Part shown: in pieces, positions 1-9,912 of the stretch
Layout of the letters: the number at the start of each line of letters is the position of its first letter
Position numbering within the stretch: the first letter of the stretch is position 1
NCBI RefSeq assembly: GCF_030294985.1
Contig: NZ_AP024718.1
Location: 1,627,001-1,691,000, forward strand
Length of the DNA stretch: 64,000 nt
Source of the DNA: Methylomarinovum tepidoasis
GTDB lineage: Bacteria > Pseudomonadota > Gammaproteobacteria > Methylococcales > Methylothermaceae
Direction: 5' to 3'
Made by a program: the position numbers and the translations under genes
Notes under the pieces: generated by a model
What the model was told of the DNA's origin: nothing
The model's input: only the letters and a program-made list of their open reading frames with translations
Database searches by the model: none

Positions 1-1233
1 AATCTGGCGGTGGCCGACCACAACGTGCCCACCAAGGACCGCGACCGGGGTATCGCAGATCCGGTTTCCCGCCTGCAGGTGGAAACCCTGGAAAAGAACT
101 GCCGCGAATTCGGCATTCCGGTGTTCTCCATGAGCGACCACCGCCAGGGCATCGTCCACGTGGTGGGGCCGGAGGAGGGTTTCACCCTGCCCGGTATCAC
201 CCTGGTGTGCGGCGACTCCCACACCTCCACCCACGGCGCCCTGGGGGCGCTGGCCTTCGGCATCGGCACCTCGGAGGTGGAGCACGTGCTCGCCACCCAG
301 ACCCTGTGGATGAAGAAGGCCAAGAACATGCTCGTCAAGGTCAACGGCCACGTGGGACCGGGGGTGACGGCCAAGGACATCGTCCTGGCCATCATCGGCG
401 AGATCGGCACCGCCGGCGGCACCGGTTACACCATCGAATTCGCCGGCGAGGCCATCGAGGCCCTGTCGGTGGAAGGGCGCATGACGGTGTGCAACATGGC
501 CATCGAGGCCGGTGCCCGCGCCGGGCTGATCGCCGTGGACGACGCCACCATCGAATACCTGGAAGGCCGCCCCCTGGCCCCCAAAGGGGAACTGTGGGAC
601 CGGGCCGTCAGCGCCTGGCAGGACCTTCACAGCGATCCCGACGCCCAGTTCGACAAGGTGGTGGAGCTGGATGCCGACGCCATCGAACCCCAGGTGACCT
701 GGGGCACGTCGCCGGAAATGGTGGTGCCGGTCAGCGGCCGGGTGCCCGATCCGGCTCGGGAAACGGATCCCACCAAGCGCAAGGGCATGGAACGGGCCCT
801 GGAATACATGGGCCTGGCACCCAACACCCCGATCGAGGCCATTCCGCTGGACAAGGTCTTCATCGGCTCCTGCACCAACTCGCGCATCGAAGACCTGCGA
901 GCGGCGGCGGCGGTCATCAAGGGCCGCAAGGTGGCCGACAGCATCAAACTGGCGTTAGTGGTGCCCGGTTCCGGGTTGGTGAAGGAACAGGCCGAAGCCG
1001 AGGGGCTGGACAAAGTCTTCCGGGAAGCCGGTTTCGAGTGGCGCGATCCGGGTTGTTCCATGTGCCTGGCCATGAACGCCGACCGCCTGGAGCCCGGGGA
1101 GCGCTGCGCCTCCACCTCCAACCGCAACTTCGAAGGGCGCCAGGGCTACGGCGGCCGCACCCATCTGGTGAGTCCGGCCATGGCGGCCGCGGCCGCGATC
1201 GCCGGTCATTTCGTCGACGTGAGGAAGTTCTGA
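1..1233 (+). CDS. leuC: 3-isopropylmalate dehydratase large subunit (5' partial)
   Basis: With LeuD it isomerises 2-isopropylmalate to 3-isopropylmalate in leucine biosynthesis, using a [4Fe-4S] cluster. The reading frame is open from base 1, so roughly the first 60 residues lie outside the window. Visible family marks are VADHN at the cut end, the [10 protein letters not shown] block, [23 protein letters not shown] with the first cluster cysteine, and GCSMCLAMN with the other two. The stop codon overlaps the leuD start (TGATG), and the order leuC-leuD-leuB-asd-fimV is a common gammaproteobacterial arrangement. The identification is secure; only the start is missing. Confidence 0.97.
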   Translation, partial: NLAVADHNVPTKDRDRGIADPVSRLQVETLEKNCREFGIPVFSMSDHRQGIVHVVGPEEGFTLPGITLVCGDSHTSTHGALGALAFGIGTSEVEHVLATQTLWMKKAKNMLVKVNGHVGPGVTAKDIVLAIIGEIGTAGGTGYTIEFAGEAIEALSVEGRMTVCNMAIEAGARAGLIAVDDATIEYLEGRPLAPKGELWDRAVSAWQDLHSDPDAQFDKVVELDADAIEPQVTWGTSPEMVVPVSGRVPDPARETDPTKRKGMERALEYMGLAPNTPIEAIPLDKVFIGSCTNSRIEDLRAAAAVIKGRKVADSIKLALVVPGSGLVKEQAEAEGLDKVFREAGFEWRDPGCSMCLAMNADRLEPGERCASTSNRNFEGRQGYGGRTHLVSPAMAAAAAIAGHFVDVRKF

Positions 1234-1877
1234 TGCTAGCATTCGATCGAGTCAAATCCCAGGTGATCCCGCTGGACCGCGCCAACGTGGACACCGACGC
1301 CATCATCCCCAAGCAGTTTTTGAAATCCATCCGCCGTACCGGGTTCGGGCCGTTCCTGTTCGACGAGTGGCGCTATTTGGACCGGGGCGAGCCGGACATG
1401 GACTGCAGCAACCGGCCCAAAAATCCCGACTTCGTCCTCAACAAGCCGGAATACGCCCACGGCCAGATCCTCCTGACCCGGGAGAACTTCGGCTGCGGCT
1501 CCTCGCGCGAGCATGCCCCCTGGGCCCTGGCCGATTACGGCATCCGCGTCATCATCGCCCCCAGCTTCGCCGACATCTTCTACAACAACTGCTTCAAGAA
1601 CGGCATCCTGCCCATCGTCCTCGACGCCGAGACGGTGGATCAGTTGTTTCGCGAAGTGGGGCCCGGCTACGAGTTGGAAGTGGTGCTGGAAACCCAGACC
1701 ATCACCAAGCCCGACGGCACCGTGATTGGCTTCGACATCGATCCCTCGCGCAAGGAGCGCCTCCTCAAGGGTCTGGACGACATCGCCCTGACCTTGGCCT
1801 TCGCTGAGGACATCCGCGCCTACGAGAACCGGCGCCGCGAAGAGGCGCCGTGGCTGTTCGCTCCCATTCAACCCTGA
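1233..1877 (+). CDS. leuD: 3-isopropylmalate dehydratase small subunit
   Basis: This is the swivel-domain partner of LeuC, 214 aa, the usual LeuD length. It opens with [20 protein letters not shown] and carries the [15 protein letters not shown] substrate-loop signature and [16 protein letters not shown]. The ATG shares a base with the leuC stop (TGATG), so the two subunits are translationally coupled. A longer open frame that overlaps leuC upstream is only a GC-rich shadow; this start is the one that gives a normal LeuD N-terminus. Confidence 0.97.
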   Translation: MLAFDRVKSQVIPLDRANVDTDAIIPKQFLKSIRRTGFGPFLFDEWRYLDRGEPDMDCSNRPKNPDFVLNKPEYAHGQILLTRENFGCGSSREHAPWALADYGIRVIIAPSFADIFYNNCFKNGILPIVLDAETVDQLFREVGPGYELEVVLETQTITKPDGTVIGFDIDPSRKERLLKGLDDIALTLAFAEDIRAYENRRREEAPWLFAPIQP

Positions 1878-1892
1878 AGTAAAAAAGAGAAC

Positions 1893-2978
1893 ATGAGCAA
1901 GAAAATCGCAGTGTTGCCCGGTGATGGCATCGGCCCGGAGATTGTCCGCGAAGCCCTGAAAGTGCTCGACTGCCTGCGTCAGGAATTCGGCGTCGCGGTG
2001 GAAACCGAAGAAGCCCTGGTGGGCGGGGCCGCCTACGACGCCACCGGTACCCCCTTGCCCCCCGAAACCCTGGAACTGGCCAAGGCCGCCGACGCGGTGC
2101 TGCTGGGGGCGGTCGGGGGACCGCGTTGGGAGCCGCTGGACTATTCGGTGCGCCCGGAGCGGGCCCTGCTGGGGCTGCGCTCGGAGCTGGGCCTGTTCGC
2201 CAACCTGCGCCCCGCGGTGCTCTATCCCCAGCTGGCCGACGCCTCCACCCTCAAGCCGGAGGTGGTTTCCGGCCTCGACATCCTCATCGTCCGCGAACTG
2301 ACCGGCGGCATCTACTTCGGCAAGCCACGCGGGGTGCGGACCCTGGACGACGGTGAGCGGGTCGGCATCAACACCCTGATCTACAGCGAGTCGGAGATCC
2401 GCCGCATCGCCCAGGTGGCCTTCGACACCGCCATGAAGCGCGGCAAGCGCCTGTGTTCGGTGGACAAGGCCAACGTCCTCGAATGCACCGAGCTGTGGCG
2501 CGAGGTGGTCACCGAGGTGGGCAGGGACTACCCGGCGGTGGAACTGAGCCACATGTACGTGGACAACGCCGCCATGCAGCTGGTGCGGGCACCGAAGCAG
2601 TTCGACGTCATGGTGACCACCAACATGTTCGGCGACATCCTTTCCGACTGTGCCGCCATGCTCACCGGCTCCATCGGCATGCTGCCCTCGGCTTCCCTGG
2701 ACGAGAAGGGCAAGGGCATGTACGAGCCGATCCACGGCAGCGCCCCGGACATCGCAGGCAAAGGCGTCGCCAATCCCCTGGCGACCATCCTGTCGCTGGG
2801 GATGCTGTTCCGTTACACCTTCAGCGACGAAGACATCGCCGCCCGCATCGACAAGGCGGTGGAAGCGGCCCTCGACAGCGGCGTGCGCACCGCCGACATC
2901 TGGTCGGAAGGGACCCGCAAGGTGTCCACCGCAGAGATGGGCGATGCGGTGGTGGCGGCGTTGCGGGCCCAGGCTTAG
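1893..2978 (+). CDS. leuB: 3-isopropylmalate dehydrogenase
   Basis: It oxidises and decarboxylates 3-isopropylmalate with NAD+ to 2-oxoisocaproate. At 361 aa it has the standard length. Signatures include the N-terminal [14 protein letters not shown], the [11 protein letters not shown] active-site loop, DKANVLE, and the metal- and substrate-binding block [16 protein letters not shown]. It lies 15 nt downstream of leuD with a purine-rich AAAAAGAGA ribosome site, in the same operon. Confidence 0.97.
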   Translation: MSKKIAVLPGDGIGPEIVREALKVLDCLRQEFGVAVETEEALVGGAAYDATGTPLPPETLELAKAADAVLLGAVGGPRWEPLDYSVRPERALLGLRSELGLFANLRPAVLYPQLADASTLKPEVVSGLDILIVRELTGGIYFGKPRGVRTLDDGERVGINTLIYSESEIRRIAQVAFDTAMKRGKRLCSVDKANVLECTELWREVVTEVGRDYPAVELSHMYVDNAAMQLVRAPKQFDVMVTTNMFGDILSDCAAMLTGSIGMLPSASLDEKGKGMYEPIHGSAPDIAGKGVANPLATILSLGMLFRYTFSDEDIAARIDKAVEAALDSGVRTADIWSEGTRKVSTAEMGDAVVAALRAQA

Positions 2979-2987
2979 GAGGTCGGT

Positions 2988-4013
2988 ATGAATGACAAAA
3001 CCTACGACGTCGCCGTGGTCGGCGCCACCGGCGCCGTCGGCGAGGCGATGCTGGAGATCCTGGCCGAGCGGGATTTCCCCGTCGGCGAGGTCTACGCCCT
3101 GGCCAGCGCCCGCTCCGAGGGGGAGAAGATCCGCTTCAAGGACCGCACCCTGGTGGTTCAGGATCTGGCCAAGTTCGACTTCAACAAGGCCCGAATCGGC
3201 CTGTTTTCCGCCGGGTCCTCGATTTCGGCCCAGTACGCCCCCATCGCCGCCGCCGCCGGCTGCGTGGTGATCGACAACACTTCCCAGTTTCGCTACGACG
3301 ACGACATCCCGCTGGTGGTGCCGGAGGTCAATCCCGACGACATCGCCTTATACAAGAACCGAGGTATCATCGCCAACCCCAACTGCTCCACCATCCAGAT
3401 GGTGGTGGCCCTGAAACCCATCTACGACGCTGTCGGCATCGAGCGCATCAACGTCGCCACCTATCAGGCGGTGTCCGGTTCCGGCAAGGAGGCCATCGAG
3501 GAACTGGCGATGCAGACCGCCTATCTGCTCAACGGCAAGCCCATCGAACCCAAGGTGTATCCGAAGCAGATCGCCTTCAACTGTCTGCCCCACATCGATG
3601 TCTTCCTCGACAACGGCTACACCAAGGAAGAGATGAAGATGGTGTGGGAGACCCGCAAGATCATGGGGGACGAATCCATCCAGGTGAATCCCACCGCAGT
3701 GCGGGTGCCGGTGTTCTACGGTCACAGTGAGGCGGTCCATATCGAGACGCGGGAGAAGATCAGTGCCGACGAGGCCCGCCGGTTGTTGGAGAAGGCCCCC
3801 GGGGTGGAGGTGCTCGACAAGCGCGAACCGGGTGGTTATCCCACCGCGGTGACCGAGGCCGCCGGCCGCGATCCGGTGTATGTCGGACGTATCCGCGAGG
3901 ACATCTCCCACCCCCGTGGGTTGAATCTGTGGGTGGTGGCGGACAATGTCCGAAAGGGTGCGGCGCTTAACAGTGTTCAAATCGCGGAGTTGCTGGTCAA
4001 ACGCCATATTTGA
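2988..4013 (+). CDS. asd: Aspartate-semialdehyde dehydrogenase
   Basis: It reduces aspartyl phosphate to aspartate semialdehyde, the branch-point step for lysine/diaminopimelate, methionine and threonine. The 341-aa protein has an N-terminal Rossmann fold (VAVVGATGAVGEAMLEIL), the catalytic cysteine in NPNCST, and the SGSGKEAIEEL segment. A strong AGGAGG precedes the ATG. It sits between leuB and fimV, as in Pseudomonas. Confidence 0.96.
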   Translation: MNDKTYDVAVVGATGAVGEAMLEILAERDFPVGEVYALASARSEGEKIRFKDRTLVVQDLAKFDFNKARIGLFSAGSSISAQYAPIAAAAGCVVIDNTSQFRYDDDIPLVVPEVNPDDIALYKNRGIIANPNCSTIQMVVALKPIYDAVGIERINVATYQAVSGSGKEAIEELAMQTAYLLNGKPIEPKVYPKQIAFNCLPHIDVFLDNGYTKEEMKMVWETRKIMGDESIQVNPTAVRVPVFYGHSEAVHIETREKISADEARRLLEKAPGVEVLDKREPGGYPTAVTEAAGRDPVYVGRIREDISHPRGLNLWVVADNVRKGAALNSVQIAELLVKRHI

Positions 4014-4017
4014 GCTA

Positions 4018-4038
4018 TTCTTACCTTAAAGGTAAGAA
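4018..4038. promoter_or_regulatory. AT-rich perfect palindrome in the asd-fimV gap
   Basis: Two 10-bp arms (TTCTTACCTT at 4018-4027 and AAGGTAAGAA at 4029-4038) flank a single A. It stands out in a GC-rich region and lies 4 nt past the asd stop and 21 nt before the fimV start. It could be an operator or a weak transcription terminator; there is no T-run directly after it. Function is inferred only from position. Confidence 0.5.
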
Positions 4039-4059
4039 CTGCTCGGATAGGAGATTGAC

Positions 4060-6519
4060 GTGCGTGACTTCGCGAAGACCCTGGCGGTGATGGGCGTTCT
4101 CACGCCGGCCGGCGTGAATGCACTGGGCGTGGGGGAAATCAAGCTCCACTCCGCTCTGAATCAAAAGTTGCTGGCGGAAATTCCGATTCTGGCCGCGCCG
4201 GGCGAGGATCCCGCCCAGATTCAGGTGCATCTGGCGTCGCCCCAGGCCTTCGCGAAGGCGGGACTATCCCGACCTTACTATCTTACCCGGTTGCGTTTCT
4301 CCAAACCGCTGCGCAAGCCCGACGGCAGCCTGGTCGTCCAGGTCACTTCCACCGACGCCATCCGGGAGCCGTTTCTCGATTTCCTCGTTCAGGTCGAATG
4401 GCCTCAGGGGAAGATGCTGCGGGAGTTCACCGTGTTGCTGGACCCGCCGCTCACCTATGACGATGTGGTCAAAGTGCCCCAGACCCCACCCGGGGTCACC
4501 CCGGCCCCGATCCAGCGCAGCCGTTCCAGCGCTACGGTGAACACGGCTCTGAGTCAGGGGCAGGCGGTGGCCTACGGTCCGGTGCGGCGCAACGAATCTC
4601 TGTGGCAGATCGCCGAGAAACTCAAGCCGGACGCCGCAATCACCACCGAGCAGATGGTCATGGCGTTGTACCGCAAGAACCCGCAGGCGTTCGAGCACGA
4701 CAACGTCAACGAGCTCAAGGCCGGTGTGACTTTGAAGGTGCCGGAGCGCGAGGAAATCCTGTCTGCCTCCCCCCGGGAGGCGCGCCGGGCGTTTCAACGC
4801 CACTATCAAAGCTGGCTCGCCCGGCGCGCACCGGAACCCGAGCCCCGGAAGGAAGCGACAGCAGATGTCAAGCAGCCCCAGCTGAAGCTGGAAGCGCCGA
4901 AGGAAACCGAGTCCACCAAGGCCGAAGGGGTCGACATCCCGGTGGTGGAAGGCCCGGAACCGGGCGCCGATCCGGCTATAACGGAAGAACTGGCGGCGCT
5001 GAAGGCCGAAAACGAAGCTTTGAAAGCTCGTCTCGACGCCCTGGAGACGCGCCTCAATGCGCTGCTGGAGATGAAGAACGCCGCCCTGGCCGGCGTCGCC
5101 GCTGCCGGACAGACGCAGCCGGCGCCTTCCCATCCGGCGGAAGTGGTGACCCCGGAGCCTGCGGCGGCCGAGGCGGAGAAACCGGTGGCGCCTGAACCCT
5201 CCGCTGCGGTGAAGAAAGCCGCAGCCAAGCCGGAACCGGCTGCGCAACCGCCGAAACCAAAACCCCGAACCGAACCGCGCCCTGAAACCAAATCGCGGCA
5301 GGTTTCGACCGCCCATGCCGAAGAATCCGGCTGGGGCGATCCGCTCTACCTGTCTCTGGGTGGCGGCAGCCTGCTGCTATTGGGAGCGGCTGGCTGGTTG
5401 ATCTGGCGTCGCCGTACCCTGGCGGACGCCCAGGCGGACAGTCTGCTGGTGGATATGGACATGGCGCCGGCGCCTGCCGTGATCCACGGCGAGGAGAAGC
5501 CGGCTGAGGCCGCCGCGGACACCGCGCCGGAAGCGGCGACCGTCACACCCGCAGGCGGTGTCGAAGTGGCGGAAAGTTCCTTCCTCAGTGAATTCACGCC
5601 GAGCGATTTCGATATCCTTGAGGCGGACGACGAGGCTGTCGATCCCATCGCCGAAGCCGACGTCTATCTGGCTTACGGGCGTTATCAGCAGGCGGAGGAA
5701 TTGATCAAGCAGGCCCTGGCGGAGGATTCGGCCAATCGTGCGCTGCAGTTGAAACTGCTGGAAATCTACTACGCCAACGAAGATGCCGCAGCCTTCGAAA
5801 AGTACGCCCGCGAACTGCAGCAGGCCGGCGCTCCGCAGGATCCCGAATTCTGGAGCAAGGTCGAGGAAATGGCCCGCGAACTGGAAATCGGGAACAAATC
5901 GTTCAGCGGGGGTGGTGCGGCCCCGGCTGCGGTGGCCGACGCCAAGGTCGATAAGGACGAGGCCGATCCGGAACCGGCTGTCGCGACTTTCGATCTGGCC
6001 GACAGCGGCGAAGAATTCCCCTCAGCGGCCGAGGACACGCCGCTTTCCTCGGAAGGGGAAGCGGAGCCTTCCGGTATCGGGGAAACAGTGGCTGCGACCG
6101 AAGCGACAACAGCGGCCGATGAGGATGAAGAACTGCTCCAGGGGCTGGATTTCGACCTGGGGGATTTCGATCTGGAAGCGTTGCAGAACCAAGACCGGGA
6201 CGACACAGCTCGCAAGCCGGAGCAGGCCGCCGAAGAAGACGACAATGTGCTGGCGTTTTCCGTTTCCGACGAAGCCAGCTCGGAAAATCCGCAAACACCG
6301 GCGGAAGCAGAGGAAGCCGCCCAGGAGGACGAGGAACACTTCGATCTCACCGACATGGACGAGCTGGACACCAAGCTGGATTTGGCCCGGGCTTATGTCG
6401 ATATGGACGATGTGGAATCGGCCCGGGCCATTCTGGAGGAAGTGCTCAGCCATGGGAGTGAAAAACAGCGGCAGGAGGCCAAGGAATTGTTGGAGCGTGT
6501 CGGTATGGTTTCTTCCTGA
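4060..6519 (+). CDS. fimV: FimV/HubP-family polar hub protein
   Basis: This is a large inner-membrane, peptidoglycan-associated scaffold that in relatives organises polar machinery (type IV pili, flagellum, chemotaxis arrays). The 819-aa product shows a GTG start and hydrophobic leader, the N-terminal FimV domain (about 20-130), a LysM-like stretch near 170-225, a coiled coil near 305-340 (ENEALKARLDALETRLNAL), a Pro/Ala/Glu-rich linker, one membrane span near 428-448, a TPR-like segment near 530-600, a very acidic region, and the conserved FimV C-terminal helical motif (KLDLARAYVDMDDVESAR). Its place just upstream of a flagellar/chemotaxis locus fits a polar-landmark role. A strong terminator follows it. 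Confidence 0.92.
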   Translation: MRDFAKTLAVMGVLTPAGVNALGVGEIKLHSALNQKLLAEIPILAAPGEDPAQIQVHLASPQAFAKAGLSRPYYLTRLRFSKPLRKPDGSLVVQVTSTDAIREPFLDFLVQVEWPQGKMLREFTVLLDPPLTYDDVVKVPQTPPGVTPAPIQRSRSSATVNTALSQGQAVAYGPVRRNESLWQIAEKLKPDAAITTEQMVMALYRKNPQAFEHDNVNELKAGVTLKVPEREEILSASPREARRAFQRHYQSWLARRAPEPEPRKEATADVKQPQLKLEAPKETESTKAEGVDIPVVEGPEPGADPAITEELAALKAENEALKARLDALETRLNALLEMKNAALAGVAAAGQTQPAPSHPAEVVTPEPAAAEAEKPVAPEPSAAVKKAAAKPEPAAQPPKPKPRTEPRPETKSRQVSTAHAEESGWGDPLYLSLGGGSLLLLGAAGWLIWRRRTLADAQADSLLVDMDMAPAPAVIHGEEKPAEAAADTAPEAATVTPAGGVEVAESSFLSEFTPSDFDILEADDEAVDPIAEADVYLAYGRYQQAEELIKQALAEDSANRALQLKLLEIYYANEDAAAFEKYARELQQAGAPQDPEFWSKVEEMARELEIGNKSFSGGGAAPAAVADAKVDKDEADPEPAVATFDLADSGEEFPSAAEDTPLSSEGEAEPSGIGETVAATEATTAADEDEELLQGLDFDLGDFDLEALQNQDRDDTARKPEQAAEEDDNVLAFSVSDEASSENPQTPAEAEEAAQEDEEHFDLTDMDELDTKLDLARAYVDMDDVESARAILEEVLSHGSEKQRQEAKELLERVGMVSS

Positions 6520-6532
6520 GTGCCCGCGCGTT

Positions 6533-7216
6533 TCAATCTTTTCGGGATGCGGCCGGCCCGCCATCGTCGAGATGGCGGGCCGTTTTCTTGAGCTCGTTCC
6601 AGATGCGTTCGACGCGTGAAGGATCCGCTTGCGCCAGTGCGGCTTCCAGTTCTCCGGCGAGCTGGTAGAACGTGGTGAAACCACAAAAGCCGGCACCGCC
6701 CCGTAGTTTGTGAACCCGGGGGAGGGCTTCGTCCCATCGCTGACGGCGCAGAAAATCTTCGATCTGGTTCAGGAATGCGGGCAGTTCGGTGAGGAATTTC
6801 CGTTGCGGCGCGCGGGGGCGGAAGTGGTGAGGGCTGTCTGCCTGTAGCAGCGGCAGAAAAGCCGTCACTGTTTTTCGCAGCCGTTCCGGGGTGACGGGCT
6901 TGAGCAACCAGCCGTCGAATCCCGTTGCTTTCAGGTGTTCTTCGGTGTCCGGGTCCAGGTTGCCGGAGATGGCGATCACCGGAATCGTTTGATTGGGCCC
7001 CTGGGTCCTGCGCAGCCGTTCCACCACCGTTTCCCCCCGTTGTCCCGACAGCTGCAGATCGACCAACGCCAGCGTGAACGCCTGTGTCTGCAGCCGGCTC
7101 CAGGCTGTCTCGGCGGTGGTCGCCGCCTGGACTTCCAGGCCCCATTGTTGCAGCTGGGTCGTCAGAATCAGGCAGGTGATTTCATCGTCTTCGACGACGA
7201 GTACGGATGCAGGCAT
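6533..7216 (-). CDS. Response regulator receiver-Hpt protein
   Basis: This 227-aa phosphorelay protein has an N-terminal receiver domain (VLVVEDDEITCLI, phospho-acceptor Asp in ALVDLQLSG, the invariant Lys in LLKPVTPE) and a C-terminal histidine phosphotransfer domain with HKLRGGAGFCGF. No output domain is visible, so it probably passes phosphate between an unseen hybrid kinase and a final regulator. The ATG at 7216 gives a normal receiver N-terminus (MPASVLVVEDDE); the open frame continues 64 codons upstream but looks non-coding there. It is monocistronic and convergent with fimV. Partners are not identifiable from this window. Confidence 0.85.
   Translation of the reverse strand: MPASVLVVEDDEITCLILTTQLQQWGLEVQAATTAETAWSRLQTQAFTLALVDLQLSGQRGETVVERLRRTQGPNQTIPVIAISGNLDPDTEEHLKATGFDGWLLKPVTPERLRKTVTAFLPLLQADSPHHFRPRAPQRKFLTELPAFLNQIEDFLRRQRWDEALPRVHKLRGGAGFCGFTTFYQLAGELEAALAQADPSRVERIWNELKKTARHLDDGGPAASRKD
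6554..6588 (+). terminator. Rho-independent terminator after fimV
   Basis: A 12-bp GC-rich stem (6554-6565 with 6571-6582) with a 5-nt loop is followed by TTTTCTT. It serves fimV and lies inside the last codons of the convergent receiver-Hpt gene, so the two functions share the same bases. Confidence 0.85.
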
Positions 7217-7409
7217 GGTCGTCAATTTTTGGACACGAACGGCGGTATGCAACCGGGAAACGGACGACGGGATTTTGTCATTTTCTCCTGCCGCCAACAA
7301 GGGTATGACGGTGGGGTTGCTCAGGTGAGGACCGGTAAGCGCCCAGATTCGGCTATGCTCGTAGAGAGCTTGACGTCCATCGCCTGCACGCGAAGGGGTT
7401 TCTGTCAAG

Positions 7410-7426
7410 TTGGCCCGTAATTTGCT
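7410..7426 (+). promoter_or_regulatory. Sigma-54 (RpoN) promoter of the fliL operon
   Basis: TTGGCCCGTAATTTGCT matches the sigma-54 consensus YTGGCACGrNNNTTGCW at all but two defined positions and has the diagnostic GG-N10-GC spacing (GG 7412-7413, GC 7424-7425). Predicted initiation is near 7437, just before the fliL ribosome site. RpoN/FleQ control of this gene class is known in Pseudomonas and Vibrio. Confidence 0.85.
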
Positions 7427-7453
7427 AATAAACTTTCCGAGGAGGTCATGACG

Positions 7454-7987
7454 ATGGCAGAAAACGACGATCTGGATCTGGGGGAGGAAAAGAAATCCTC
7501 CAAAAAGTGGCTCATCATCGCCGCAGTGCTGATACTGCTACTGGGCGGCGGTGGGGCGGCCCTGTTCTTTCTCGGGCTGCCGCCTTTCGGGGGCTCGGAC
7601 GAGAGCGACGAGGCGGCGGACGAGGAAGCCGCCGCTGAGGAAGCGGCGGAAGAGCCAAGCAAGGGTCCTAAAGAGGCGCATTTCTACGAATTCAAACCGT
7701 TCATCGTCAATTTTCCGCCGGGGGGCGGGGCCCGCTATCTGCAAGTCGGTTTCAGCGCGCTGGCCTTCGACGGGGATTCCATCGAGGCGATCCAAAAGCA
7801 CGCCCCGATGATTCGCAACAATCTGCTGCTGTTGCTGGGGCGTTACAAGCCCGAGGATCTCAGCAGCGCCCAGGGCAAGGAGGCGCTGCGCCAGGCGATC
7901 ACCCAGGAAATCCAGAAGGTGCTCGATCTGCAGAGCGACGGCGCTAAGGTCGAAGGCGTCTTCTTCACCCAGTTCATGATGCAGTAA
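7454..7987 (+). CDS. fliL: Flagellar basal-body-associated protein FliL
   Basis: FliL is a single-span inner-membrane protein near the stator-rotor interface. It has a short cytoplasmic N-terminus, a membrane span around residues 17-40, an acidic Ala/Glu linker, and the periplasmic FliL domain beginning near FYEFKPFIVNFPP. Two ATGs are in frame, at 7448 and 7454. The GGAGG at 7441-7445 is only 2 nt from the first but 8 nt from the second, so 7454 (177 aa) is preferred. It is the first gene of the sigma-54-driven fliLMNOPQR-flhB-flhA run. Confidence 0.93.
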   Translation: MAENDDLDLGEEKKSSKKWLIIAAVLILLLGGGGAALFFLGLPPFGGSDESDEAADEEAAAEEAAEEPSKGPKEAHFYEFKPFIVNFPPGGGARYLQVGFSALAFDGDSIEAIQKHAPMIRNNLLLLLGRYKPEDLSSAQGKEALRQAITQEIQKVLDLQSDGAKVEGVFFTQFMMQ

Positions 7988-7992
7988 GGACC

Positions 7993-9033
7993 ATGTCGCT
8001 TGACGATCTGCTTTCCCAGGACGAAATCGACGCCCTGCTTCACGGCGTCGACGAAGGCGAGGTCAAGACCGAGGACGAGGAAGGCAATTTCACCGGTGAA
8101 GGCGCCCGCCCTTACGACTTCACCAGTCAGGACCGTATCGTCCGCGGGCGGATGCCGACCCTGGAGATGGTCAACGAACGCTTCGCCCGCTATTTCCGCA
8201 TCAGCCTTTTCAACCTGTTGCGGCGTACTGCGGAAGTGGCCTTCACCGGCATCCAGGTGTCGAAATTCTCCGAGTTCGTCAACAGCCTGTTCGTCCCCAC
8301 CAATCTCAACCTCATCCGCTTCAAGCCGTTGCGGGGCCGGGCCCTGATCGTCATGGAACCGACGCTGGTGTTCACTGCGGTGGACAACTATTTCGGCGGC
8401 AGCGGCCAGTTCTACAACAAGATCGAAGGGCGCGAGTTCACCCCTACGGAGATGCGGATCATCCAGATCCTGCTGGAAATGGCCTTCAAGGATCTCAAGG
8501 AAGCCTGGCGACCGGTCATGGACGTACAGTTCGAGTATCTCAATTCCGAGGTCAATCCCCAGTTCGCCAACATCGTCAGCCCCTCGGAGATCGTCGTCAC
8601 CTCGACCATTCACATCGAATTGGAAGGCGGGGGCGGGGATTTCCATATCTGTCTGCCGTATTCGATGATCGAGCCGATCCGTGAGCTGCTCGATTCCATC
8701 CAGAGCGACCGCGGCGACGTCGACGACCGTTGGCAACGGGCCATGCATTACGAGGTCATGGAAACCCGGGTGGAAGTCTACGGCATTCTGCTGGAAAAAC
8801 GGCTGACGCTGGAGGAAGTGCTCAATTTCGAACCGGGGGACGTGATTCCGGTGGAGATTCCCGAGCAGGTGACCCTGTTTTCGGAGGACGTCCCGCTGTT
8901 CCGTGGCCGGGTCGGGGTGTCCAACGGCAATTATGCGGTCAAGATCCAGGAAAAGGTGGACCGTGGCCCCGATACCACCCCCACGACGCAGATTATCGAT
9001 CACAGCGAGATAGAGGAAGAAACCGATGAGTGA
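7993..9033 (+). CDS. fliM: Flagellar motor switch protein FliM
   Basis: FliM is a C-ring switch component, 346 aa. The N-terminal peptide LSQDEIDALLHGVDEG is the phospho-CheY binding segment, followed by a middle CheC-like domain and a C-terminal SpoA (FliN-like) domain ending around residue 325. It begins 5 nt after fliL and its end overlaps fliN by 8 nt, so it is translationally coupled. Confidence 0.97.
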   Translation: MSLDDLLSQDEIDALLHGVDEGEVKTEDEEGNFTGEGARPYDFTSQDRIVRGRMPTLEMVNERFARYFRISLFNLLRRTAEVAFTGIQVSKFSEFVNSLFVPTNLNLIRFKPLRGRALIVMEPTLVFTAVDNYFGGSGQFYNKIEGREFTPTEMRIIQILLEMAFKDLKEAWRPVMDVQFEYLNSEVNPQFANIVSPSEIVVTSTIHIELEGGGGDFHICLPYSMIEPIRELLDSIQSDRGDVDDRWQRAMHYEVMETRVEVYGILLEKRLTLEEVLNFEPGDVIPVEIPEQVTLFSEDVPLFRGRVGVSNGNYAVKIQEKVDRGPDTTPTTQIIDHSEIEEETDE

Positions 9034-9511
9034 GGAAGAATTCGAGTCCCAGGAAAATCCACCGGAGGAAGCGCAGAATCCGGAAAACCAGGACGGCGGG
9101 GAAGCGCTGGAGGACGTCTGGGGCGAGGCGTTGGCGGAACAGGCTGGATCCAGCCAGGCGGAAGACGCGCCGGATGTCACCCGCGCCGACTATGAAACCC
9201 TGGAGCAGGAGGGAGGGCAGGCGCTCCAGGCTCAGGAAGGGAGCGACGACAACGTCAATCTCGACGTGATCCTGGACATTCCGGTAACCATTTCCATGGA
9301 AATCGGCCGCACCCGTCTGAGCATCCGCAACCTGCTCCAGCTCAACCAGGGGTCGGTGGTGGAACTGGACCGCCTGGCAGGGGAGCCGATGGATGTGCTG
9401 GTCAACGGCACTTTGATCGCCCACGGTGAGGTGGTGGTGGTCAACGACAAGTTCGGTATCCGCCTGACCGACGTCATCAGCCCGGCGGAACGGGTGCGGC
9501 GGTTGCGCTGA
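9026..9511 (+). CDS. fliN: Flagellar motor switch protein FliN
   Basis: FliN is a C-ring protein. The 161-aa product has a long acidic Gln/Glu-rich N-terminal extension (about 75 residues) and the conserved SpoA domain ([19 protein letters not shown] to [14 protein letters not shown]). Its start lies inside the end of fliM and its stop overlaps the fliO ATG (TGATG). Confidence 0.96.
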   Translation: MSEEEFESQENPPEEAQNPENQDGGEALEDVWGEALAEQAGSSQAEDAPDVTRADYETLEQEGGQALQAQEGSDDNVNLDVILDIPVTISMEIGRTRLSIRNLLQLNQGSVVELDRLAGEPMDVLVNGTLIAHGEVVVVNDKFGIRLTDVISPAERVRRLR

Positions 9512-9912
9512 TGCGGAGTCTGGGGCCGATCGCCGTGATGATGGTTTCCCCCGCGCTGGCCGCGGCACCGGCCGGCGGGATGCCTCCCGTGGCGGCGGGG
9601 CAGTGGCTGGCCGGTCTGGTGGTGGTGCTGTTTTTGCTTCTCCTCGCTCTGTGGGGCCTGAAGCGCCTGACTCGGTGGCAGGAACCGGCCGGCGGGAAAA
9701 TCCGGCTGCTGGGAGGGATCGCCCTCGGCGGCCGGGAAAAGCTGCTGGTGGTGGAGGTGGGAGAGACCCAATTGGTGCTGGGGGTGGCGCCGGGAAGGGT
9801 GCAGACCCTGCACGTTCTGGAAGGGGACCGCCGTCTCCAGGCCGGGGAGCCGGCCACGCCCCCCTTCGCCAGACAACTGCAACAGATTCTGAACAAGCGA
9901 CAGGCGCCATGA
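9511..9912 (+). CDS. fliO: Flagellar biosynthetic protein FliO
   Basis: FliO is a small membrane chaperone for assembly of the FliP export-gate ring. The 133-aa protein has an N-terminal hydrophobic leader, a strong membrane span near residues 30-52, and a cytoplasmic domain with the typical [18 protein letters not shown] stretch. It overlaps fliN upstream and fliP downstream (ATGA). Confidence 0.9.
   Translation: MRSLGPIAVMMVSPALAAAPAGGMPPVAAGQWLAGLVVVLFLLLLALWGLKRLTRWQEPAGGKIRLLGGIALGGREKLLVVEVGETQLVLGVAPGRVQTLHVLEGDRRLQAGEPATPPFARQLQQILNKRQAP

Noticed and set aside
207-1232. Upstream extension of the leuD frame across leuC
   Set aside because: Arg/His-rich out-of-frame reading of leuC; the ATG at 1233 gives a normal LeuD.
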